Position numbers and translations under genes: made by a program | Shown here: positions 27,282 through 35,421 of the stretch, one piece after another | How positions within the stretch are numbered: position 1 is the first letter of the stretch | Layout: each line of letters starts with the position of its first letter | Origin: Lachnobacterium bovis | GTDB taxonomy: Bacteria; Bacillota; Clostridia; Lachnospirales; Lachnospiraceae | Assembly (NCBI RefSeq): GCF_900111325.1 | Contig: NZ_FOGW01000006.1 | Location: 62,001 to 126,000, forward strand | DNA: 64,000 nt | Direction: 5' to 3' | The notes under the pieces: model-generated | Told to the model about the DNA's origin: nothing | What the model saw: only the letters and a program-made list of their open reading frames with translations | The model's database searches: none

Positions 27282-28341
27282 ACAAATGTTAGAAGAGTCA
27301 ATTAAAACTATAAGAAATGGAGAAGTAGTCGAGGGTACTGTTATTGACGTTAAACCAGAAGAAATCGTATTGAATATCGGCTATAAAGCAGATGGAATCA
27401 TTTCTCGTAATGAGTATACAAATGAGCCAAATGTAGATTTAACTACAGTTGTTAAAGTAGGCGATACAATGGAAGCTAAAGTTATTAAAATTAACGATGG
27501 CGAAGGTCAGGTTTTATTGTCATACAGACGTCTTGCTGCAGAAAAAGGAAGCAAACGTTTACAAGAAGCATTTGAGAATGAAGAAGTTTTAACTGCTAAA
27601 GTTACTCAGGTACTTAACGGTGGTGTATGTGTTAACGTTGATGAAACTCGTGTATTTATTCCAGCAAGTTTAGTATCAGATTCTTTCGAAAAAGATTTAT
27701 CAAAATTTAAAGATCAGGAAATCGAATTTGTTATTACAGAATTTGATCCTAGACATAGAAGAATTATTGGTAACAGAAAGAAATTATTAGTTGCTAAAAA
27801 AGCTGAGACTCAGAAAGAATTATTAGAAAAACTTAAAGTTAATGATGTTGTTGAAGGAACAGTTAAAAATGTAACTGATTTCGGAGCATTCATCGATTTA
27901 GGTGGAGTTGATGGTTTATTACATATCTCTGAAATGTCATGGGGAAGAGTAGAAAGCCCTAAGAAAGTATTTAAAGTAGGAGATAAAGTAAAAGTATTTG
28001 TTAAAGAAATCAATGGTTCTAAAATTGCTTTAAGCAAAAAATTTGATGAAGAAAATCCATGGAACAATGCAGAAGAAAAATTCGCTGTAGGAAATATCGT
28101 AAAAGGTAAAGTTGCTAGAATGACAGATTTTGGTGCTTTCGTTGAAATCGCTCCTGGAGTAGATGCATTATTACATGTTTCTCAAATTTCAAAAGATCAT
28201 GTTGAAAAACCTTCAGACGTTTTATCTGTTGGACAGGATGTTGAAGCTAAAGTTGTTGACTTCAATGTTGAAGAACGCAAAATTAGTTTAAGCGTTAAAG
28301 CTTTAACAGAAAATTCTGAAGAAGTTGAAACAGAAGAATAA
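27262..28341 (+). CDS. rpsA: Ribosomal protein bS1 (S1-domain protein)
   Basis: Single-strand RNA-binding protein with four S1 domains in 359 aa (starts near residues 15, 105, 190 and 275; clear blocks are VEGTVKNVTDFGAFIDLGG and VKGKVARMTDFGAFVEI). I choose ATG 27262 after GAGGAGGT (27246-27253), not the upstream in-frame codon at 27244. Length matches the short Firmicute S1, which may not be a stable ribosomal component in all species. Confidence 0.9.
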   Translation: MSEMSFEQMLEESIKTIRNGEVVEGTVIDVKPEEIVLNIGYKADGIISRNEYTNEPNVDLTTVVKVGDTMEAKVIKINDGEGQVLLSYRRLAAEKGSKRLQEAFENEEVLTAKVTQVLNGGVCVNVDETRVFIPASLVSDSFEKDLSKFKDQEIEFVITEFDPRHRRIIGNRKKLLVAKKAETQKELLEKLKVNDVVEGTVKNVTDFGAFIDLGGVDGLLHISEMSWGRVESPKKVFKVGDKVKVFVKEINGSKIALSKKFDEENPWNNAEEKFAVGNIVKGKVARMTDFGAFVEIAPGVDALLHVSQISKDHVEKPSDVLSVGQDVEAKVVDFNVEERKISLSVKALTENSEEVETEE

Positions 28342-28363
28342 TTTTCAATTTGGAAAACTATGA

Positions 28364-28410
28364 TAAATATTAAAATTTGACAAATTTTGTTATTTGTGTT
28401 TTAATATTTA
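28364..28410 (+). promoter_or_regulatory. Strong promoter flanked by a 12-bp inverted repeat
   Basis: Perfect -35 TTGACA (28377-28382), 17-bp spacer, TTTAAT (28400-28405) with an extended TG (28397-28398). TAAATATTAAAA (28364-28375) and TTTTAATATTTA (28399-28410) are perfect inverted copies, abutting the -35 and covering the -10. This could be an operator. An AT-only rpsA 3' hairpin is the alternative reading. Confidence 0.6.
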
Positions 28411-28411
28411 G

Positions 28412-28535
28412 TGCTTTGATATGGTTATTTTAGTAACCTAGCTTTAGAAAAGTCTATGTTATTTTGGTAGACATAGCAAAATAAAAAAACATCGGATTTA
28501 AAGCTGGATGCTTAGTATGGCATTCGGCTTTTTTT
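28412..28535 (+). ncRNA. Candidate leader RNA or small RNA with terminator upstream of cheR
   Basis: About 124 nt from the predicted start point (28412) to a terminator: AAGCTGGATGC (28501-28511) with GCATTCGGCTT (28520-28530), two wobbles, then a T run to 28535. Inside are a GGTTA/TAACC hairpin (28423-28438) and a CTATGT/ACATAG or GTCTA/TAGAC hairpin (about 28453-28476). AGCTTTA (28440-28446) is complementary to TAAAGCT (28499-28505) and would break the terminator if paired. I recognise no known riboswitch class; it could equally be a free small RNA. Confidence 0.5.
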
Positions 28536-28640
28536 CTATTCTTTTTTATTTTTTTTGCCGATATAGAAAGTGAGGTTTCTAAAAAATAGTATCATATAAT
28601 TAACAGTGACATCTATTGGAGTAAGGAGGTTTTACACTAA

Positions 28641-29414
28641 ATGCTGGATAGTAATTATGAGGATTTCAAAAAAAATGTGCTTGCGTTGACGAAGATAGAT
28701 TTGAATTGCTATAAAGAAAAGCAAATGAGAAGACGTATTAATACGTTAATAACTAAAAATAAACTTAAATCGTATGATGATTATGTAAAATTAATTAAAA
28801 CGAATACGGAGAAGTTTGAAGAATTTATAAATTTTCTGACGATAAATGTTTCAGAATTTTATAGGAACACGGATCAATGGAAATTGCTCGATAAAGAAAT
28901 TTTTCCAAAACTTGTTGAAGGTAAACGTCAAATAAAAATTTGGAGTGCTGCGTGTTCGACAGGAGATGAGCCATATTCAATTGCAATGGCCTTGTCTAAT
29001 CATACAAGTCTAAGCAATTTAAAAATTATTGCAACAGATATTGATAAACAGGTATTGTCTCAAGCTAAAGTTGGTTTGTATAATTCTAAAAGTGTTTCTG
29101 GTGTTCCAGATGATATGAAAAGAAAATATTTAACCAAAGTAGGTGCATCTTATAAAGTAGCAGATGAAATAAAAAATTGTGTTGAATTTAAAGAACATAA
29201 TTTGTTAAAAGATCCTTATCCAACAGATTGTGATATGATTGTATGTAGAAATGTTGTTATTTATTTTACAGACGAAGCAAAGGATGAAATATATAGAAAA
29301 TTCTATAAATCACTTAAAAAAGGTGGTTATCTATTTATAGGCAGCACAGAGCAAATAATGAATTATAAAGATATGGGATATTTGAGACATAGCTCATTTT
29401 TCTTTGAAAAATAA
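28641..29414 (+). CDS. cheR: CheR-type chemoreceptor methyltransferase
   Basis: SAM-dependent glutamate O-methyltransferase that adapts chemoreceptors. 257 aa with the all-helical CheR N-domain (about 1-75; IDLNCYKEKQMRRRINTLI) and the catalytic domain with VSEFYRNTDQW, WSAACSTGDEPYSIAMAL (SAM site), ATDIDKQVLSQA and CRNVVIYF. RBS AAGGAGG. No other che or flagellar gene is within the window, so it is an orphan here. An extra TATAAT (28595-28600) sits just upstream without a good -35. Confidence 0.92.
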   Translation: MLDSNYEDFKKNVLALTKIDLNCYKEKQMRRRINTLITKNKLKSYDDYVKLIKTNTEKFEEFINFLTINVSEFYRNTDQWKLLDKEIFPKLVEGKRQIKIWSAACSTGDEPYSIAMALSNHTSLSNLKIIATDIDKQVLSQAKVGLYNSKSVSGVPDDMKRKYLTKVGASYKVADEIKNCVEFKEHNLLKDPYPTDCDMIVCRNVVIYFTDEAKDEIYRKFYKSLKKGGYLFIGSTEQIMNYKDMGYLRHSSFFFEK

Positions 29415-29445
29415 GAAAAATTTTGTAATTAAATAAAATGATTAT

Positions 29446-29517
29446 AATACCAAGTAGTTCTTTATTGACTTAAGATTATTTAATAATTTTAAGGCGAGTG
29501 AGAATTTACTTGGTATT
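29446..29517 (+). terminator. Nested inverted repeats after cheR
   Basis: Outer stem AATACCAAGTA (29446-29456) with TACTTGGTATT (29507-29517), inner near-perfect 12-bp palindrome CTTAAGATTATT/AATAATTTTAAG (29469-29493). It can act as a terminator for cheR; the T tract after the outer stem is short (TATTTATG). Confidence 0.55.
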
Positions 29518-29540
29518 ATTTATGCAAAAATTTAATTTGT

Positions 29541-29664
29541 TTTAAGCTCATAACACTAGTTTATTTAAGCTCATAACACTAGTTTATTTAAGCTCATAAC
29601 ACTAGTTTATTTTAAGTTCATAACACTAGTTTATTTTAAGTTCATAACACTAGTTTATTTTAAG
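29541..29664. repeat. Tandem array of a 23-24-bp unit
   Basis: Five near-identical copies of TTAAGCTCATAACACTAGTT plus TATT, and the start of a sixth. The AAG of successive units begins at 29544, 29567, 29590, 29614, 29638 and 29662, so spacing is 23, 23, 24, 24 and 24. Units 1-3 read GCTC and units 4-6 GTTC. The last unit merges into the 3' end, including the stop codon, of the minus-strand exonuclease-like gene, so the array looks like repeated duplication of that gene end. Confidence 0.9.
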
Positions 29665-30804
29665 TTCAGAACATATTGATTTTGTTATGTGGTGCACGTA
29701 TTTACATAAACAATCATAATTACTAAAAAAGTTTGCATCTGTAAGAAAATAAGTTGTATTCGAATCATAATCATGTTTAAAGGTATATTCAAAGTCATCG
29801 TTAAATGTCGGTAAAAAAATTCCTTCTTTTAATTGATAGGCTGTTCTAGCAGTCGCCTTTTTCCTTTTATCAGAAGACAAAAAAGATGCGAGACTACTAT
29901 GAATAGCATATCCATCGTTTTCAAGAAAATAATAGTTTTTATAATCACTATAAAAATGTTTTAAAACGCCACAATAAACTGGAACACGTATTGTAGTTTG
30001 GTTATTATTAAATTTTAAATATATATTGTGGTATCGATAATTTATTGTATTTGGTACGATAAAGTTATTTTTTAAAGTAAAAAATAATTCAATTTGTTGT
30101 GTGTTATTTATATCGAGATACGTGTTTTGTTCAACATTGCTCAAAGTGTATTCTCCAGTAAGAATATATTCGTAGGATATTATATCTAATAGTGACAATA
30201 AATAAATAACATCATCATGATTATGTTGTAATAAAAGTTCAAGTTGTTTACTTGAATTGCTTGGATCAACTACGTAATTTTTATAGACATCTATTAATTC
30301 ACCACCATTATAGGTATCAATTCTATTAATTCCTAAAAAATTTTCAACAGTTTTTTGCTTATAGTTTTCTAAATTAAAAAAAGATTTTAGCTTTGAAATT
30401 CTTTTGAAGATATCATAGCTAAAAATAGAGTGGTTAAATGTTGAATTAATAAATGATTTTTCAAAATAATTTTCTGCACGTTGTTTTATAAAGGGAATAT
30501 CAAAATGATCACCATTGAAGGTTATTAATTTTATAGAATCATTTTTTTCCTTTTGAGCTTTAAGCAAATTAAAAAAATTCAATAAACATTCTTTTTCATC
30601 ATCTAGAGAATCACAGAAAAGTTGAGTTAGTATAATATTATCAGCTTGTTTATAAATCATTCCTATAAGATAGATGGAAGAAAATTTTGAGGAAAAACCA
30701 GTTGTTTCTATATCGAAAATAATTGCATTTTCAGAAAATATTTTTTTAATATTGCTAGATAGTAAATGATAATGTTTTGTTATATCTTTATTTATAATTT
30801 GCAT
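29650..30804 (-). CDS. RNase H-like (YprB-type) DEDD exonuclease domain protein
   Basis: 384 aa. The N-terminal half carries the ribonuclease-H-like exonuclease fold: IIFDIETTG with Asp31 and Glu33, ITFNGDHFDIPFI (second Asp) and LLQHNHDDVIYLLSLL (His and Asp), as in YprB. The C-terminal half (about 230-384) is unassigned, Asn/Tyr-rich. Likely a 3'-5' nuclease, substrate unknown. I start at ATG (complement of 30802-30804), six bases after GGAGGA, not at the upstream TTG. Its stop codon lies in the tandem array at 29541-29664. Single-gene unit, opposite in orientation to its neighbours. Confidence 0.82.
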   Translation of the reverse strand: MQIINKDITKHYHLLSSNIKKIFSENAIIFDIETTGFSSKFSSIYLIGMIYKQADNIILTQLFCDSLDDEKECLLNFFNLLKAQKEKNDSIKLITFNGDHFDIPFIKQRAENYFEKSFINSTFNHSIFSYDIFKRISKLKSFFNLENYKQKTVENFLGINRIDTYNGGELIDVYKNYVVDPSNSSKQLELLLQHNHDDVIYLLSLLDIISYEYILTGEYTLSNVEQNTYLDINNTQQIELFFTLKNNFIVPNTINYRYHNIYLKFNNNQTTIRVPVYCGVLKHFYSDYKNYYFLENDGYAIHSSLASFLSSDKRKKATARTAYQLKEGIFLPTFNDDFEYTFKHDYDSNTTYFLTDANFFSNYDCLCKYVHHITKSICSELKIN

Positions 30805-30839
30805 ACACAATCCTCCATTCTATAAATAAGCTTATGGAT

Positions 30840-30869
30840 ATTATACTATAATTCAGTTATATTATTCAA
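30840..30869 (-). promoter_or_regulatory. Promoter of the YprB-like gene
   Basis: Minus strand: TTGAAT (complement of 30864-30869), 18-bp spacer, TATAAT (complement of 30840-30845), about 36 bp before the ATG. Confidence 0.55.
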
Positions 30870-31002
30870 ATTTATAAATTTTAGTTTATATTTATTTGGA
30901 ATATATGTACAAAATTAAATATATTTTTGATAAATAATTATGAGAAAACTTGTAAAATGTATTGAAAAAAATACAATATATATGTAAAAATGTTCAATAG
31001 TT

Positions 31003-31069
31003 GTGTTATAATTAAGTAAAATAGTATTATGTTTGAAAAATATTCGCGAAAAAGAATATTATCAAACAT
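31003..31069 (+). promoter_or_regulatory. Rnf operon promoter and 5' leader hairpin
   Basis: TATAAT (31007-31012) with an extended TG (31004-31005); no good -35. Ten to fifteen bases after the expected start point is a long hairpin: ATGTTTGA (31029-31036) with TCAAACAT (31062-31069), and inside it AATATTC (31039-31045) with GAATATT (31054-31060). No T run follows, so it is more likely a 5' stabiliser or protein-binding site than a terminator. Confidence 0.55.
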
Positions 31070-31122
31070 ATATAGCGAATTTTATATTGTTTTTACAAAA
31101 TAAAGGAAAGTGAGGCATAAAG

Positions 31123-32442
31123 ATGGGGGTTAGGACATTTAAAGGTGGAATTCATCCTTTTGATGGAAAAAAGTTTACTAGAGATTTACCTATTAGGGAA
31201 GTGTTACCCAAGGGAGAATTAGTATTTCCTTTATCGCAGCATATTGGTGCGCCTGCACAACCAATTGTAAAAAAAGGGGATACAGTTTTAAAGGGACAAA
31301 AAATTGCTGAATCAGGTGGTTTTGTTTCTTCACCTATTTTTTCATCAGTATCAGGTGTAGTTAAAACAATTGAACCAAGACGAGTCGCAACTGGCGATTT
31401 AGTAAATTCTATCATTATTGAGAGTGATGATAATTTTACAGAAGTAGAATATGAGAAAGTTGAAGATTTTAACAAGCTCTCAAATGAAGAAATAATAAAT
31501 AGAATAAAAGAGGCTGGAGTTGTTGGTATGGGTGGAGCAGGTTTTCCAACCCATGTAAAACTTTCGCCAAAAGATCCAGATAAGATTGAATACATTATTG
31601 CAAATTGTGCAGAATGTGAACCTTATTTGACATCAGATTATAGAAGAATGCTTGAAAATACGGATGAGCTAATTGGTGGTATGAAAATCATACTTAAATT
31701 GTTTAAAAACGCAAAAGGTATTTTAGGAATAGAGGATAATAAATTAGAAGCTATTGAAAAAATACATGATATCGTTAAAAAAGATGATAGACTTGAGGTT
31801 TGTCAATTAATAACAAAGTATCCTCAAGGTGGCGAACGTCAACTTATATTTGCTTCAACTGGAAGAAAAATTAATTCAAAAATGTTGCCAGCTGATGCAG
31901 GATGTATAGTTGATAATGTTGAGACGATTATTGCTATTTACAGAGCGGTTACCAAAGGATGTCCAGTAATAAAACGAATAGCTACAGTTAGTGGAAATGC
32001 TGTGAAAAATCCAGGCAATTATTTGTATAGTATTGGAACAAGTTATAAACAAATTATAGAAGCAGCAGGTGGTTTTGTAGTTGAACCTGAAAAAATCGTT
32101 TCAGGTGGACCTATGATGGGGTTTTCTATGTTTTCTTTAGACATTCCAATGACAAAAACATCCTCATCAATACTTTGCTTTAAAGAAGATGTTGTATCTA
32201 AAGTTGAAACAAGAGCATGTATTAATTGTGGAAGATGTGTTGAGGCGTGTCCTGAACAGTTAATACCATCAAGGCTACATAAATTTGCAGATCAAGGACG
32301 CGAAGAAAAATTTATAAAATGGAATGGATTAGAGTGCATAGAGTGTGGAAGTTGCACATATGTATGTCCATCAAGAAGACAAGTTGCACAATCAATAAAG
32401 ACTATGAAAAAGAATCTTATAGCAAAAAAAAGAAAAAAATAA
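31123..32442 (+). CDS. rnfC: Rnf electron transport complex subunit C
   Basis: Peripheral NADH/FMN- and Fe-S-binding subunit of Rnf, which couples ferredoxin:NAD+ oxidoreduction to Na+ or H+ transport. 439 aa; GGIHPFDGKKFT at the start, the glycine-rich VVGMGGAGFPTHVKL (about 130-145) for NADH/FMN, and two [4Fe-4S] motifs, CINCGRCVEACP and CIECGSCTYVCP, near 365-410. The C-terminal length is that of clostridial RnfC, without the long proteobacterial extension. First gene of rnfCDGEAB; RBS GTGAGG. Confidence 0.96.
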   Translation: MGVRTFKGGIHPFDGKKFTRDLPIREVLPKGELVFPLSQHIGAPAQPIVKKGDTVLKGQKIAESGGFVSSPIFSSVSGVVKTIEPRRVATGDLVNSIIIESDDNFTEVEYEKVEDFNKLSNEEIINRIKEAGVVGMGGAGFPTHVKLSPKDPDKIEYIIANCAECEPYLTSDYRRMLENTDELIGGMKIILKLFKNAKGILGIEDNKLEAIEKIHDIVKKDDRLEVCQLITKYPQGGERQLIFASTGRKINSKMLPADAGCIVDNVETIIAIYRAVTKGCPVIKRIATVSGNAVKNPGNYLYSIGTSYKQIIEAAGGFVVEPEKIVSGGPMMGFSMFSLDIPMTKTSSSILCFKEDVVSKVETRACINCGRCVEACPEQLIPSRLHKFADQGREEKFIKWNGLECIECGSCTYVCPSRRQVAQSIKTMKKNLIAKKRKK

Positions 32443-32523
32443 TAATCAATTCAAGAAAAGAAATATATCCAAAGTACTAGTTAAAATATACAAAAAAATA
32501 ATACGGAAGAAGAGGTGACTATT

Positions 32524-33483
32524 GTGAGTGAAAAAAATGATGTTTTATATCAAGTTTCTTCATCACCACATATTAGAGCAAATGATTCTACAGCAAGGAT
32601 AATGTTATATGTTATTTTAGCATTATTACCAGCTACTTTCTTTGGAATATATAATTTTGGAATCAGAGCACTAATTGTTGTGTTAGTATCAATTTTATCA
32701 TGTGTTTTATCAGAGTTATGTTTTAATAAAATCGTGAAAAAAGAAAGCACAATATCAGATTTAAGTTGTGTTGTAACCGGTTTGCTTTTGGGATTAAACT
32801 TACCAGCAACTCTTCCTTTCTGGGAAGCAGCAGTTGGTGGTATATTTGCAATTATAATAGTAAAAATGTTATTTGGCGGCTTGGGTCAAAATTTCATGAA
32901 TCCAGCATTAGGTGCTAGATGCTTTTTATTAATTTCATTTGCTGCAGATATGACAAATTTTAATATTGATGCATATTCAGGAGCAACACCACTTGCAGTA
33001 ATAAAAAATGAGGGTATGTCAAATGTCAATTCTTTGAAAATGTTACTTGGTCAAACAGCGGGTACAATTGGTGAAACATCAACAGTTGCAATCGTACTTG
33101 GTGCAGCTTTCCTTATTTTAGTAGGAGTTATTGATTTAACAATACCAGCAAGTTACATATTATCATTTGTTGTATTTATCTCAATTTTTGGAAAATATCA
33201 ATTTGATGTTAATTATATCATTGCTGAAATTTGTGGTGGTGGTTTGATGTTAGGTGCATTCTTTATGGCAACTGATTATGTGACATCACCAATCACACCA
33301 AGAGGAAGACTTATATTTGGAATTTGTTGTGGAGTTTTAACAGGATTGTTTAGATGCTTTGGGGCAAATGCAGAAGGCGTTTCATTTGCAATTATTTTAA
33401 GCAATTTGTTAGTTCCTATAATAGAAGACAATACAATTCCAACTGCATTTGGTGTAAGTAAGGAGGCAAAGAAAAATGAATAA
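32524..33483 (+). CDS. rnfD: Rnf complex subunit D
   Basis: Membrane subunit with covalent FMN, homologous to NqrB. 319 aa, eight to ten transmembrane segments; the flavinylation motif SGATPL places FMN on Thr155. FMNPALGARCFLL and MATDYVTSPITPRG are family blocks. I start at GTG 32524, six bases after AGAGGTG; an in-frame GTG at 32515 is part of that Shine-Dalgarno. The stop overlaps rnfG by 8 bp. A 72-bp gap separates it from rnfC. Confidence 0.95.
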   Translation: MSEKNDVLYQVSSSPHIRANDSTARIMLYVILALLPATFFGIYNFGIRALIVVLVSILSCVLSELCFNKIVKKESTISDLSCVVTGLLLGLNLPATLPFWEAAVGGIFAIIIVKMLFGGLGQNFMNPALGARCFLLISFAADMTNFNIDAYSGATPLAVIKNEGMSNVNSLKMLLGQTAGTIGETSTVAIVLGAAFLILVGVIDLTIPASYILSFVVFISIFGKYQFDVNYIIAEICGGGLMLGAFFMATDYVTSPITPRGRLIFGICCGVLTGLFRCFGANAEGVSFAIILSNLLVPIIEDNTIPTAFGVSKEAKKNE

Positions 33484-34084
33484 AAAAATTATACATGATG
33501 CTTTGATTCTTACAGCATTTACTTTGATTTTAGGATTTATATTGGGGGCTGTTTATAATATTACAAAGGGACCAATAGATGCCGCAGAAGAAAAAACAGC
33601 TCAAACAGCATATAAAGCAGTTTTTAAAGATGCTGATTCGTTTAAAAAACATTCGTTCAACAAAAATAAAATAAACAAACAATTAAGCAAAAAAGGTTAT
33701 GATGATGTAATAGAAGATATACAAGAAGCTAAGGATAAAAATGGAAAAGTGATTGGTTATGTACTTACTGTTACAGCAAAGGATGGTAGCCAGGGAAGTA
33801 TTACTTTTTCAGTTGGTATAAAAAATGATGGAACATTAAATGGATATTCTATTACCGCTTCAGGAGAAACACCTGGCTTAGGATTAAAAGCAAGTGAAAA
33901 TGAGTTTTCAAATCAGTTCAAAAATAAGAAAGTTGATAAACTTGAGGTTGTAAAACAAAAACCTTCACAAGATAATGAAATTCAAGCAATTACAGGTGCT
34001 ACAATTACTTCAAAAGCTGTATCTAATGGATGCAATGCGGCTATAGAGACATTTAAGACAAATCTAAAAGGAGGTAAGGCATAA
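33476..34084 (+). CDS. rnfG: Rnf complex subunit G
   Basis: Single-span subunit with a periplasm-facing FMN-binding domain (homologue of NqrC). 202 aa; transmembrane helix about residues 8-28, then a soluble domain with GLGLKASE and the flavinylation motif TGATIT with Thr176 as the expected FMN attachment site. ApbE, encoded convergently at 36366-37442, is the predicted modifying enzyme. Overlaps rnfD and rnfE at its ends. Confidence 0.95.
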   Translation: MNKKIIHDALILTAFTLILGFILGAVYNITKGPIDAAEEKTAQTAYKAVFKDADSFKKHSFNKNKINKQLSKKGYDDVIEDIQEAKDKNGKVIGYVLTVTAKDGSQGSITFSVGIKNDGTLNGYSITASGETPGLGLKASENEFSNQFKNKKVDKLEVVKQKPSQDNEIQAITGATITSKAVSNGCNAAIETFKTNLKGGKA

Positions 34085-34818
34085 TGGGAAAGAATACAGA
34101 AAGATTATATAACGGTATAATTAAAGAAAATCCTACATTTGTTTTAATGTTAGGTATGTGTCCAACATTAGCTGTAACCTCTTCAGCAATAAACGGTATT
34201 GGAATGGGACTTTCTACAACTGTAGTTTTGATTTTATCAAATCTTATTATTTCATTTTTTAGAAAGACAATCCCAAATGGCGTAAGAATGCCTGCATATA
34301 TTGTTATTGTTGCATCTTTAGTTACTGTGGTTGAATTTGTAATGAAAGCATATTTGCCATCATTGTCAGCAGCATTAGGAGTTTATATTCCTCTTATTGT
34401 TGTAAACTGTATTATTTTAGGGCGTGCCGAAAGTTACGCTTCAAAAAATCCTGTAATACCTTCAATTTTTGATGGTATCGGTATGGGATTAGGATTTACT
34501 ATTGGCTTATTTTTCATTGGTTTGGTTCGTGAAACAATTGGAGCTGGAACAATGTTAGGTTTTCCAGTTTTAAAACAAATTAAAGGTTTTACACCAATGA
34601 CAATTTTTATTATGGCACCAGGAGCTTTTCTTGTATTAGCTTTTTTAGTTGCTGGAATGAATATTGTTAGAAAAAAAATGGAAAAGAAAGGTACTCCTTT
34701 AGCACCACCATCAGGATGCTTAAGTGGAGCTTGTCTAGGTTGTTCGAATGCAACATTATGCGGTGGTGTAGAGAACAATTTAAAATCTAATGATAAGGAT
34801 AAACAAAATAGTAAATAA
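34084..34818 (+). CDS. rnfE: Rnf complex subunit E
   Basis: Integral membrane subunit of the RnfA/RnfE (NqrD/NqrE) pair. 244 aa with about six helices. The symmetric family motif appears as GMCPTLAVTSSAINGIGMG and LIVVNCIILGRAESYA, where the Cys residues bind an Fe-S centre between RnfA and RnfE. A C-terminal cytoplasmic tail with four cysteines (CLSGACLGCSNATLC) is longer than usual and could bind metal. Overlaps rnfG by one base. Confidence 0.95.
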   Translation: MGKNTERLYNGIIKENPTFVLMLGMCPTLAVTSSAINGIGMGLSTTVVLILSNLIISFFRKTIPNGVRMPAYIVIVASLVTVVEFVMKAYLPSLSAALGVYIPLIVVNCIILGRAESYASKNPVIPSIFDGIGMGLGFTIGLFFIGLVRETIGAGTMLGFPVLKQIKGFTPMTIFIMAPGAFLVLAFLVAGMNIVRKKMEKKGTPLAPPSGCLSGACLGCSNATLCGGVENNLKSNDKDKQNSK

Positions 34819-34833
34819 AGGAGGTAAAAATAA

Positions 34834-35409
34834 ATGAAAGCTTTGCTAGTTATTGCAATTAGTTCTGCTATTGTAAATAATGTTGTGCTTAGTCAATTCC
34901 TTGGAATTTGTGCTTTTCTTGGTGTTTCAAAGAAAAAAGAAACAGCAGCTGGAATGGGAGGCGCAGTAGTTTTTGTAATTACAATGTCAGCATTTATTAC
35001 AAGCTTAATATATAAATTCATTTTAAAACCGTTAGATATAGAGTATTTGAAAACAATAGTATTTATTTTAGTTATAGCGGCTTTAGTTCAATTTGTTGAA
35101 ATGTTTCTTAAAAAATCAATTCCATCATTATACAAAGCACTTGGCGTATATTTACCATTGATTACAACAAACTGTGCGGTTTTAGGTGTTGCAATTAATA
35201 GTGTTACATATGATTATAATGTATTAGAGAGTGTAGTATATGGTTTTACGACAGGAATCGGATTTTTGATTGCTATTGTACTTATGGCTGGAATACGTGA
35301 AAAAATTGAATATAATGACATACCTAAAACATTTCAAGGAACTGCAACAGTATTACTTATTGCGTGCTTAATGTCAATTGCATTCATGGGATTTTCAGGT
35401 ATGATTTAG
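34834..35409 (+). CDS. rnfA: Rnf complex subunit A
   Basis: Partner of RnfE, 191 aa, six transmembrane helices. NNVVLSQFLGICAFLGVSKK and LPLITTNCAVLGVAI are the family signatures with the conserved membrane cysteines. RBS GGAGG. Located between rnfE and rnfB in the usual clostridial order C-D-G-E-A-B. Confidence 0.95.
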   Translation: MKALLVIAISSAIVNNVVLSQFLGICAFLGVSKKKETAAGMGGAVVFVITMSAFITSLIYKFILKPLDIEYLKTIVFILVIAALVQFVEMFLKKSIPSLYKALGVYLPLITTNCAVLGVAINSVTYDYNVLESVVYGFTTGIGFLIAIVLMAGIREKIEYNDIPKTFQGTATVLLIACLMSIAFMGFSGMI

Positions 35410-35421
35410 GGGGAATGACGA

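Noticed and set aside
29541..29664. CRISPR-like array
   Set aside because: The repeat units are directly adjacent with no spacers, the period is 23-24 bp, and no cas gene is present. It is a simple tandem repeat.
34434..34778. Minus-strand reading frame opposite rnfE
   Set aside because: No ribosome-binding site and the plus-strand frame is a clear RnfE; it is an antisense shadow.
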